Under the pieces are notes generated by a model. The model had not been told where the DNA came from. It did not search any database and was given only the letters and a program-made list of their open reading frames with translations. 64,000 nucleotides of DNA from Mesorhizobium sp. L-8-3 (GTDB lineage: Bacteria > Pseudomonadota > Alphaproteobacteria > Rhizobiales > Rhizobiaceae), in contig NZ_AP023262.1 of assembly GCF_016756615.1 (NCBI RefSeq), positions 620,001 through 684,000 on the forward strand. The letters run 5' to 3'. The position numbers and the translations under genes were made by a program. This document shows, in pieces, positions 27,537 through 36,400 of the stretch; position 1 is the first letter of the stretch; each line of letters begins with the position of its first letter.

Positions 27537-28742
27537 ATGATATCAACTTCCGGTTCGGGCCCCGAGAAGGGCCGCATCAACTCGACCCTTCGCCGCTTCC
27601 TGGACAGCGAGACTTCCGCCGGGCTCCTGCTGATGGCTGTTGCGATGCTCGCCGTCGCCACGGCCAACTCGCCCTTGTCCGAAGGCTACTTTGCCGCCCT
27701 TCACGCCTATGTCGGTCCGCTGAGCGTCCAGCATTGGATCAATGACGCCTTGATGGCCGTGTTCTTCCTGATGGTGGGGCTGGAGATCAAACGCGAGATG
27801 ACCGACGGACAATTGTCGAGCTGGCCGCGCCGGATCCTGCCCGGGATCGCGGCGGCCGGCGGCATGATCGTTCCGGCGGCAATCTACGCCGCCCTCAACC
27901 ACTCCGACCCCGGTGCGATTCGCGGCTGGGCGATACCGTCGGCCACCGACATAGCCTTCGCCCTGGGCGTGCTGTCGCTGCTCGGGCCGCGCGTCCCGAC
28001 CTCTCTCAAGGTGTTCCTGACGGCATTGGCGATCCTCGACGACCTCGGCGCCGTCATCATCATCGCCTTGTTCTACACGGGCAACCTGTCGCTGCCCGAT
28101 CTCGCCGGCGCCGCGGCGGTCGTGGCGGCGCTGCTTGCGCTCAACCGGGCCAGGGTGAAATCGCTGGTTCCCTATTTGCTGCTCGGTGTGGTTCTCTGGG
28201 TCTTCGTGTACCGCTCGGGGGTTCACGCCACTCTTGCCGGCGTCGTTCTCGCCCTGACCATACCGATCAAGCGGACGCCCGGCACGCCGGAAGCTTCTCC
28301 CCAGGTCTCGCCGCTTCACCGCCTGGAGCAGGCGCTTCACGCTCCCGTGGCGTTCCTGATCGTGCCGATCTTCGGCTTCGCCAATGCCGGTGTTTCCTTT
28401 GCCGGAGTAACGCCTGCCGTCCTGGCCGAGCCTTTGGCTCTGGGGGTCGCCGGCGGCCTGGTTGTCGGCAAGCTGGTGGGGGTGTTCGGCTCGGTGTTTC
28501 TCGTCGTGCGCTCCGGACTGGCCAGCCTGCCGGCGGCGGCGAGTTGGGGGCAGGTCTTCGGCGTCGCGCTGCTCTGCGGCATCGGCTTCACGATGAGCCT
28601 CTTCATCGGCTCACTTGCATTCGAAGACGAGGCACTCCGCGACCGGGTCAAGTTCGGCATTCTCGCGGGTTCAATGGTCGCCGGCCTTGCAGGCTACGCG
28701 GTGCTGCGGCTCACACGCCGTCGTCGGCCGGCGAACGCGTGA
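27537..28742 (+). CDS. nhaA: Na+/H+ antiporter NhaA
   Basis: This 401-residue antiporter exports sodium in exchange for protons. The paired aspartates of the ion site are in ILDDLGAVI near residue 167, and the NhaA-type stretches [14 protein letters not shown] near residue 75 and [15 protein letters not shown] near residue 350 are present, with about 12 membrane segments. It is transcribed away from the PBP1A gene and is convergent with the RTX beta-helix gene, sharing the terminator region at 28902-28976. Confidence 0.96.
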   Translation: MISTSGSGPEKGRINSTLRRFLDSETSAGLLLMAVAMLAVATANSPLSEGYFAALHAYVGPLSVQHWINDALMAVFFLMVGLEIKREMTDGQLSSWPRRILPGIAAAGGMIVPAAIYAALNHSDPGAIRGWAIPSATDIAFALGVLSLLGPRVPTSLKVFLTALAILDDLGAVIIIALFYTGNLSLPDLAGAAAVVAALLALNRARVKSLVPYLLLGVVLWVFVYRSGVHATLAGVVLALTIPIKRTPGTPEASPQVSPLHRLEQALHAPVAFLIVPIFGFANAGVSFAGVTPAVLAEPLALGVAGGLVVGKLVGVFGSVFLVVRSGLASLPAAASWGQVFGVALLCGIGFTMSLFIGSLAFEDEALRDRVKFGILAGSMVAGLAGYAVLRLTRRRRPANA

Positions 28743-28901
28743 TCCACCGGGCGAGCGCCCGCTGCTCGCCGGGCCCGCGTCGTCTTCCCGAACCGGCCTG
28801 CCGCGCGAGTGCGGACGTCCGACCTCCGGGGGGAACGGGCCTGAGCCGAAGCCTCGCTGCCGATGCTTGCGGATAGGGCATCCAGTCGTCGGACAAAAAG
28901 A

Positions 28902-28976
28902 GGCGGGGCCGGAAACATATCCCGGCCCCGCCATCAACAAGAAGCCCTCCGCGCCGTCTGCGGTGAACGCGGAGGG
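28902..28976. terminator. Double hairpin terminator between nhaA and the RTX gene
   Basis: Reading on the minus strand after the RTX stop at 28984, a nine-bp stem (CCCTCCGCG with CGCGGAGGG, 28945-28976) is followed by an 11-bp stem (GGCGGGGCCGG with CCGGCCCCGCC, 28902-28932). TCTTTTTG comes straight after. The second is a strong Rho-independent terminator for the minus-strand gene. Confidence 0.85.
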
Positions 28977-28983
28977 AAAGCGA

Positions 28984-31725
28984 TCAGATCACGATGAAAT
29001 CGGACGCTTGGAGATCGAGATTGGCGTCGAGCGTCGCGATGTGGACCGAGCCGCCGCGAGCGCTGCCGTTCGAATCGTAGAACAGCTTGCCGGTGTCGGT
29101 CTCGTACACGATGTGATCGTTGGCGTCCCGCGCCACGCCGCGGCTGTTCTTGACGAAATTGGCGCCGGACAGGACACCCTCGGACGACAAGGCGGTAAAC
29201 ACCGCATTGTCGAGATGGATGACATCGTCGACCACCGAGAAATCGGTGATCCTGTCGACATTCGAACTGGCGCTGAGCGCCGTGTCGAACACGAAGGCAT
29301 CGTTGCCGAGCCCACCCGTCAACGTGTCGTTACCGCCGTGACCATAGATCGTGTCATTGCCGGCGCCGCCGTTGAGCGTGTTGGCGCCGCTATTGCCATG
29401 AACGACGTTGGCAAGGCTGTTGCCGGTGCCGGAAATATTGGCGGAACCGGTCAGCACCAGCTTCTCGACGTTCGCGCCGAGGGTGAAGCTGACGGACGAC
29501 CGCACCGTGTCCATGCCGCCGCCGGCAGCCTCGACGACGACATCGCCTGCATTGTCGACGATATAGGTGTCGTCACCCTGATAGCCGGTGAGCGTGTCGG
29601 CCCCCTTGCCTCCGTCAAGGATGTTGAGGTTGTCGTTGCCGAGCAGCTTGTCGGCATAGGACGAGCCGACGACAAGCCCGGCGCTGACGATCGTGTCGCC
29701 TTCGGCGTGGCCGCCATAGCCCTTGCCGGTCTTGAGGTTCACGGTGACGCCGGCGTTCGAGCTCGCATAGCTCACCGTGTCGCTGCCCTCGCCGCCGTCG
29801 AGATAGTCGGCTCCCGCGCCGCCTTCGAGAACATCGTCACCGGCAAGGCCGTAGAACTTCTCGTTGCCGCCGTTGGACACGCCCGAAGCCGGGAGACTGT
29901 CGTTGCCGGCGGTCCCGGTGATCGTCTTGACGGTTTCACCCGTACCGCCGCCGGTCTCCGGAACCTCCGGCGTGGTGGTGTCGCCGCCGGTCCCCGGAAC
30001 CTCCGGCGTGGTGGTTTCGCCACCGGTGCTTCCGCCGCCGACGTCGTAGGGAGACTGTCCTTCCTTGAGGTAGACGTTGCCGGAAATCACGGGCGAGCTG
30101 TTGTCGATGGAGAAGTAGTCGTAGTAGCCTTTCTCCATGTAGTTGTTGGTGATCGAGACGCCGGTGATCGGGCCGCCGGAGGCACGGCCGTCGACATAGA
30201 TCATGATCCCGGGATCGCCGGCGAGATAGTTGTTGTTCACCCTGACGTCCGAGATCGGCCCGAAATCGTTCTTGATGAAGATGTTCGAGGTGTCACGCGC
30301 GAACACCGTGTTGCCCTCGACCAGCACGTTGCTTTGACCGCCCTGGATGGCGATGCCGTCATAGTGGGGATCGGAGCCGGGGGCTTGCAGGTCGTGGATG
30401 AAGTTGCCCTTGACGATGCCGCCGGATCCTCCACTGAGGCCGATGCCGTTTTCGAAGCCGTAGATGTTGTTGCCGATGAAGGTTCCGTGGCCCATGATGC
30501 CGTAGGAGCCGGCCATCTTGCCCTGGCCGTTGATTTCGCAGTTCTGCACCACGAGCCCGCTGGCACTGCCGTTGGTGTTGATGCCCTGCCAGGAACTGGT
30601 CGTGATGCGGCAGTTCTCGATGGTGACGTTGGGCGCCATGACATAGATGTCGCCCTTGATGTCGAGGTTCTTGAGCACCGTCCCCGCCTTGGTGACGACG
30701 ATCGAGCCGGACGGGGTCAGCGTCACGCCGTCCGGAACACCGGTGTTCGACGCGTCTGGGAATCGGCCACTGGTTCCCGCGTCGGTTCCGGCGACGAGGT
30801 CGGTGGTTCCTCCATCGGTTCCGGCGCTCGGGTCGGTGGTTCCGCCATCGGTTCCGGCGCTCGGGTCGGTGGTTCCGCCGGTTCCAGCGTCAGGGTCGAT
30901 GGTGCCGTTGTCGGTTCCGGTGTCGGGGCTGGAGGTGCCGCTATCGGTCCCCGAATCCGTGCCGTCGGTGCTTGCACCGCCGACGTCGGAGGGAAACTGT
31001 CCTTCCTTGAGGTAGACGTTTCCGGAAATCACGGGCGAGCTGTTGTCGATGGAGAAGTAGTCGTAGTAGCCTTTCTCCATGTAGTTGTTGGTGATCGAGA
31101 CGCCGGTGATCGGGCCGCCGGAGGCACGGCCGTCGACATAGATCATGATCCCGGGATCGCCGGCGAGATAGTTGTTGTTCACCCTGACGTCCGAGATCGG
31201 CCCGAAATCGTTCTTGATGAAGATGTTCGAGGTGTCACGCGCGAACACCGTGTTGTCCTCGATCAGTACGCCGTTCTGACCGCCCTGGACCGAGATGCCG
31301 TCATAGTGAGGATCGCTAGAGCCATCCTGGAGGTCGTGGATGTAGTTGCCCTTCACGACGCTGGAACCGCCGGTCAGGACGATGCCGTTCTCCGCCTTGG
31401 AGATGTCGTTGCGCAGGAAGTTCCCGCTTCCCAGGATCGCGGCATTGCTGTCGCCGGAGTAACCCGGCCCGACGAAGTCGCTGTCCTGGATGGTAATGTT
31501 CTTTGCCCCCTCGGCATCGACGCCCCACATGCCACCGAAGTTGACCTGGGAGTTCTTGATGACGACGTTGTCGGCCAGGACGCGGAGCGTGCCGTTGATG
31601 ATCTTGCCGTCGATCACCGTGCCATCCTCGGTGATCGTCATCGGACCGGTATAAACCGTCAACTGCGTGCCGGATGGGACGCCCGTCGTCGTCGCGTCAG
31701 GGAATCCAGTCGGTGTGCTTGCCAT
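28984..31725 (-). CDS. RTX protein with two right-handed beta-helix domains
   Basis: This 913-residue protein has no Sec signal and is most likely a type I secretion substrate. Residues about 1-245 and 325-560 are two related beta-helix domains (for example IENCRITTSSWQGI and ISDVRVNNNYLAGDPGI), joined by an acidic Gly/Thr/Asp-rich linker at about 250-325. After a second Thr/Pro/Glu linker, residues about 605-810 carry RTX nonapeptides (GGAGNDTIYGHGGNDTLTGG). The C-terminal block (DHIVYETDTGKLFYD, ending in ASDFIVI) is the usual uncleaved export signal. The layout resembles modular alginate epimerases and lyases (beta-helix plus RTX), but no catalytic residues can be assigned, so an enzyme role on a polysaccharide is only a possibility. 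The exporter at 46615-51561 could serve it. Confidence 0.88.
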   Translation of the reverse strand: MASTPTGFPDATTTGVPSGTQLTVYTGPMTITEDGTVIDGKIINGTLRVLADNVVIKNSQVNFGGMWGVDAEGAKNITIQDSDFVGPGYSGDSNAAILGSGNFLRNDISKAENGIVLTGGSSVVKGNYIHDLQDGSSDPHYDGISVQGGQNGVLIEDNTVFARDTSNIFIKNDFGPISDVRVNNNYLAGDPGIMIYVDGRASGGPITGVSITNNYMEKGYYDYFSIDNSSPVISGNVYLKEGQFPSDVGGASTDGTDSGTDSGTSSPDTGTDNGTIDPDAGTGGTTDPSAGTDGGTTDPSAGTDGGTTDLVAGTDAGTSGRFPDASNTGVPDGVTLTPSGSIVVTKAGTVLKNLDIKGDIYVMAPNVTIENCRITTSSWQGINTNGSASGLVVQNCEINGQGKMAGSYGIMGHGTFIGNNIYGFENGIGLSGGSGGIVKGNFIHDLQAPGSDPHYDGIAIQGGQSNVLVEGNTVFARDTSNIFIKNDFGPISDVRVNNNYLAGDPGIMIYVDGRASGGPITGVSITNNYMEKGYYDYFSIDNSSPVISGNVYLKEGQSPYDVGGGSTGGETTTPEVPGTGGDTTTPEVPETGGGTGETVKTITGTAGNDSLPASGVSNGGNEKFYGLAGDDVLEGGAGADYLDGGEGSDTVSYASSNAGVTVNLKTGKGYGGHAEGDTIVSAGLVVGSSYADKLLGNDNLNILDGGKGADTLTGYQGDDTYIVDNAGDVVVEAAGGGMDTVRSSVSFTLGANVEKLVLTGSANISGTGNSLANVVHGNSGANTLNGGAGNDTIYGHGGNDTLTGGLGNDAFVFDTALSASSNVDRITDFSVVDDVIHLDNAVFTALSSEGVLSGANFVKNSRGVARDANDHIVYETDTGKLFYDSNGSARGGSVHIATLDANLDLQASDFIVI
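30057..31260 (-). repeat. Internal duplication within the beta-helix RTX gene
   Basis: Bases 30057-30318 and 30999-31260 are direct copies, offset by 942 bases and differing at only a few positions. They encode the same C-terminal part of each beta-helix domain, including FIKNDFGPISDVRVNNNY. The parts of the two domains on either side have diverged far more, so this stretch was probably homogenised recently by gene conversion. Confidence 0.85.
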
Positions 31726-32745
31726 GCAGAATGCCTTTCTCTAGCCAGCCCCCGCCAGCCAGGATCTTCGTGTCAGTCTTTCGGATGAGCCCGCGTACCC
31801 CTTTTAGGTAAGCCGAAGCTACAGTAGCGCCTGCTAATGGAAGTGCGCCGCGCGAGGCAAATCAACAAGCGTGAAGGAATGTATCCCGGAATGGCACGCC
31901 CAACCGCAGCAGGAAAATCGATATGCGGCATAGCTTTCCAGAATCATTGGAGAAAACCGGATCGGTTCTCCTGATCCAGGGCCCAGAAAAGCGCAAATTG
32001 AATCACATTCCATGCAAGCCAATCAACAGAAGCAGCATTGCCGAGCTGCTGCTTACCCAACGGAATACATCTTCGCTCGACATTGCGAGGGGGCGATTCG
32101 CGCGGGTATGGAACTGAAAGGCCGCTTGAAAGTTCGATATTCGACGGGCCTTATCCCTCGGGGCCCGTCGCTTGCCACGCTTCCGGCCCGCCGCGGCGGG
32201 CCGGATCTTTCCTTCGACCGACGGTGCTCGTGCCCAGGCTCAGCTTCGCCTGACGAGCTTCAACCTTCGTTCGGAGTTGTGGACGCTGGTGGTGCGGCCG
32301 GCGGTTTCCTCGCCGCGCGCATAATGACGTTGCCAGCCCTGGGCGACCGCATCGGGGTCGCGCGCGGCGAGCCTGCTGTCGAAATCTGCGCGGCCTTTCG
32401 AGCGCGCCTCGAAAGCGGATTTCAAGGCCGGATCATCGTCCGGCGGGATGATCTCAGGCTGCCGCGGACGAGCCCCGCACGCGGCACCAGGGTGACGTTG
32501 GGTTAACACGGCATAGCCGAGATAGCAGCTCGCGAACCGGCCGGCGCCAGCCGGAAGAGGCGATGCGACGTGGCCACGTCAGACGCGCTTGCCGGGGGCT
32601 GCAGGCTTTTGCCCCACGGGCAGCCGCGGCCCGGCTCGATTCTCCGCGGGGAGACGGAGATCGCGCCGTCGAAGGTCGCTTGCCGATCAGCAGGCGCTGC
32701 AACACAGCAGTCGCGCTGGAGCGGGCGACAGGCTCGTCCGAACAA
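31726..32745. other. Long intergenic region with palindromes and one doubtful frame
   Basis: About 1 kb holds no gene I can support. A minus-strand frame at 32240-32509 encodes a charged 89-residue product (DDDPALKSAFEARSKGRADF is its central part) without a clear binding site; it may be a small gene or a remnant. At 32183-32204 there is a perfect 22-base palindrome built from CCGGCCCGCC and GGCGGGCCGG around GC, followed by ATCTTT. At 32151-32177 there is a hairpin of GACGGGCC and GGCCCGTC. Both look like terminators. The promoter of the RTX gene should lie near 31730-31850. Confidence 0.5.
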
Positions 32746-33000
32746 TCATGCCTGTTTCACGAGCCTCAGGAGGACGAGGAGAATGACGGCACCGATCGTG
32801 GAATGGATGATGGCCGCAATGATGCCGGACCCGAGACTGATGCCGATCGCCGGGAACAACCAGCCCGCGATCAATGCGCCGACGATGCCAACGACGATGT
32901 TGCCGATCAGGCCGAAGCCGTAACCCTTGACGAGTTGGCCAGCCAGCCAGCCGGCCACCGCGCCGACGATCAGGAAGACGATCAAGCTTTCGATGCCCAT
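32746..33000 (-). CDS. GlsB/YeaQ/YmgE-family stress membrane protein
   Basis: This 84-residue integral membrane protein has three hydrophobic glycine-rich segments (SLIVFLIVGAVAGWLAGQLV, IGNIVVGIVGALIAGWLF, IIAAIIHSTIGAVILLVLL), the full pattern of the transglycosylase-associated/GlsB family. Members are small stress-induced inner-membrane proteins of unknown mechanism. The start at 33000 follows GGAGGG at suitable distance; the longer frame upstream is not needed. Confidence 0.92.
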   Translation of the reverse strand: MGIESLIVFLIVGAVAGWLAGQLVKGYGFGLIGNIVVGIVGALIAGWLFPAIGISLGSGIIAAIIHSTIGAVILLVLLRLVKQA

Positions 33001-33302
33001 TGCGGGATCCCTCCGTTGGACGCAGCGATAATGAACGGACAACTCTGCATTGTCGAGTGGCGTCGACGCTGTGGCAATGGCGAGCCCTCGCTCGCCGCCG
33101 ATCTCAAAATCGGCGCTGTTCGCCGAAACAAGCGGTGCGGTTAAAGGCACCGCGAGTCGGCCTAAGCCTGGCCCCAGTCGCCGCGCGGCCAACCCGCGCC
33201 ACTTGGCTTTCGCGCCAACGGCTGGCCACGCGGTCGCGCGCTCCACTGGTCAATCCTGTCGACTGATTATGAGCGTCTGAGGGACAATCGCCGTTTCGCA
33301 CC
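33001..33302. other. Intergenic region, nothing recognised
   Basis: No coding region, hairpin terminator or regulatory palindrome is evident. It should hold the promoter of the GlsB-type gene. I checked for an EcfG-type promoter on the minus strand and did not find one. Confidence 0.4.
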
Positions 33303-33404
33303 TAGAGCATTTCCGTTTTTCTCCGAATCACGGAAATACTCTTTATCTGTTTTCACGCAATTCCGGACGCAAAACCGCTACGCACTTTTGCTGGAATTGC
33401 TCTA
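33303..33404. repeat. Rhizobial-type repeat with CTAGAGCA/TGCTCTAG-like ends
   Basis: A roughly 102-base element runs from CTAGAGCATTTCCG to GGAATTGCTCTAG. The ends are imperfect inverted copies. An inner hairpin forms from TTTCCGTTTTTCTCCG and the following CGGAAA, and a second one can form in the right half (GCAATTCCGGACGC onward). Elements of this kind are very common between genes in Mesorhizobium-like genomes (from memory). Its last three bases coincide with the TAG stop of the RTX gene that ends at 33402. Confidence 0.8.
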
Positions 33405-36400
33405 GATCAGGATAATATCCGAGGCGGTGAGGGCGAACTTGTTGTCGAGCACGGCGAACAGCACCTTCTGGGCCGCGCCGCTGCCGTCGGCATCGTAGTA
33501 GAGCCCGCCGGTCGGCGCATAGTAGACGAAGCGGTCGTTCGCATCGAGCGCCTTGGCCCCCACCACGAAGGCGTCGGCGTTCAGCACCCCGGTGGGACCC
33601 GAGGCGACGTCGAAGCGGATGAAGTCGTCCGCGCCGAAATCGGTGATGCGGTCGACACCCGAAGTCGAAAGCAGCGTCTGGCGGAAGATGAAACTGTCGG
33701 ACCCGAGGCCGCCGCTCAGCCGATCGTTGCCGGCGCCCCCTTCCAGGCTGTCGTTGCCGGCGAGGCTTGAAATTCCGTCATTGCCGGCACCACCCGAAAT
33801 GATGTTGTTGCCGACATTGCCGATCAGCGTGTTGGCGAGCTCGTTGCCGCCGAGGCTGAGATTGCCTGTGCCGAGCAGCGTCGCCTTCTCGACATTGGCG
33901 GCAAGCGTGCCGATGCTCACCAGCGAGCGGATCAGGTCGATGCCGCCATTGGCGCTCTCGATCACCCGGTCGCCTGCATTGTCGACGTCGTAGGTGTCGT
34001 TGCCGGCGCCGCCCGTCGCGGTGTCGACACCGAGGCCGCCGGACAGCGTGTCGTCGCCCGCACCGCCGAACAGCGTGTCGTTGCCGGCCGCTCCGGCCAG
34101 CGCATTGTTGCCGGCATCCCCCGTGATGGCGTCGTTGAAGCGCGAGGCCATGACCTTCTCGATGCCGGTGAGGATATCGCCCTGGGCGTCGCCACCCACA
34201 CCACGCCCGGTCGACAGGCTGACGGTGACGCCGGCCAAAGAGCCCGAATAGTCGGCCACATCGACACCGGCCCCGCCGACCAGCGTATCCGCGCCGCCCA
34301 GACCTGCCAGAACGTCGTTGCCGTTGCCGCCGTCCAGGCGATTGGCCGTCGCCGCGCCGATCAGCCTGTCGGTACCGCCTGAACCCACGATGTTCTCCAT
34401 TCCCGACAGCCTGTCACCCTGGGCGTCTCCGCCCGCGCCGAAGCCCGTGGTGAGACTGACCGTGACGCCCGACGCGGAGGCCGAATAGTCCGCCGTATCG
34501 ATGCCGGCTCCGCCGGCCAGCGCGTCGGCGCCGCCGAGGCCGGTCAAGAGGTCGTTCCCGGCACCGCCGTCGAGGCGGTTCGCTCCGGCCGAGCCTCTCA
34601 GCCGGTCCGCATAGGCCGACCCGATCACGCTCTCGATATCAGACAGGATATCGCCCTGGGCGTCGCCGCCCGAAACCGCACCCGTGCCGAGATCGATCGT
34701 CACGCCGGCGCTGGAAGCCGCATAGTTCGCCGTGTCGATGCCGGCCCCGCCGATCAGGCGGTCGGCGCCGCCGAGGCCGGCAAGGACATCGTCGCCATTG
34801 CCGCCGGTGAGGACATTGGCCGTCGCGGCGCCGGTCAGGCGATCGGCCGAAGCCGAACCGGTGACGGTCTCGATGCCGGACAACGTGTCGCCCTGGGCAT
34901 CGCCGCCCGTACCCTGCCCCGTCGACAGATTGACCGTGACGCCGGCCGCCGAGGCTGAGTAGTCCGCCGTATCGATGCCGGCTCCGCCGATCAACGCATC
35001 GGCGCCGCCGAGGCCGGTCAGCGTGTCGTCGCCCGCACCGCCGTCCAAGCGGTTCGCCCCGGCAGAACCTCTCAGCCTGTCCGCCTGCGCCGAGCCGGTG
35101 ACATTCTCGACGTCGGTGAGCGTGTCGCCCTCGGCATCGCCGCCCGCAACCGCGCCCGTGCCGAGATCGACTGTAACGGCGGCCGAAGAGGCCGAATAGT
35201 CTGCCGTGTCGATGCCGGCCCCGCCGATCAGCTGGTCGGCGCCGCCAAGGCCGGCAAGGATGTCGTCGCCATCGCCGCCGGCGAGGACATTGACGCCCGC
35301 CGCGCCCGTCAGACGGTCGGCATGGGCCGAACCTGTGATGTTCTCGATGCCGGTGAGGGTATCGCCTTGGGCATCACCGCCACTGCCCGTGCCCGCATCG
35401 AGATCGACCGTCACTCCGAAGGCCGATGCCGAAAAGTCGGCAAGGTCAATGCCGGCTCCGCCGAGCAATGCATCCGCGCCGCCGAGGCCGGCAAGAATGT
35501 CGTCGCCATCTCCGCCGTCGAGACGGTTGACGTCGGAGGCGCCCGTCAACCGGTCGGCCTGGGCCGAGCCGGTGACATTCTCGATGTCGGTGAGGGTGTC
35601 GCCCTCGGCATCACCGCCGCTGCCCGTACCGGCGTCGAAATCGACCGTCACGCCGACAGCCGAGGCCGAATAGTCCGCCGTGTCGATGCCGCCGCCGCCA
35701 ACCAACACATCCGCACCACCAAGGCCGGCCAAGATATCTTCGCCGCCGCCGCCGTCGAGCCGGTTGGCACCGGCCGCCCCTGTCAGCCGGTCGGCCGAAG
35801 CCGTGCCGGTGACATTCTCGATGTCGGACAGGATGTCGCCCTCGGCGTCGCCGCCAACGCCGGTACCGGCGCCGAGATCGACGGTCACGCCAGCCGCCGA
35901 ACTGGCATAGTCGGCCGTGTCGATACCCGCACCGCCGAGCAACTGGTCGGCGCCAGCCTTTCCTTCCAGGATGTCGTTGCCGGTCCCGCCGTCGAGCCGA
36001 TTGGCGCCGGCGTCACCGATCAGAATGTCGCCATGTGCCGACCCCGTGACATTCTCGATACCGGACAGCGTGTCGCCCTGGGCGTCGCTGCCGGTACCCA
36101 CCCCGAGCGCGAGATCGATCATTATCCCCATGGCCGACAGGGAATAATCCGCCGTATCGGTGCCGCCGCCGCCGACCAGCGCGTCCGCACCGCCGAACCC
36201 GACCAAAATGTCATCACCGTCGCCGCCGTCGAGGCGATTAGCGCCGCTGTCACCGATCAGCCGGTCGGCATCGGCCGAGCCGGTGACGTTCTCGACGTCG
36301 ATCAGCGCGTCGCCCTGGGCATCGCCGCCGCTGGCGGTGCCCACGCTGAGGTCGATCGTCACGCCGGCAGCCGACGCCGAATAGTCCGCTGTGTCGATAC

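Noticed and set aside
28615-31788. A 1057-codon plus-strand frame across the beta-helix RTX gene
   Set aside because: It lies opposite a gene with clear beta-helix and RTX sequence. Its product is a compositional shadow (many VVV, DRD and GDR runs), and its start lies inside nhaA.
32240-32509. An 89-residue minus-strand gene between the RTX gene and the GlsB-type gene
   Set aside because: It is charged and possibly real, but without a ribosome binding site or known family I could not support it as a feature.
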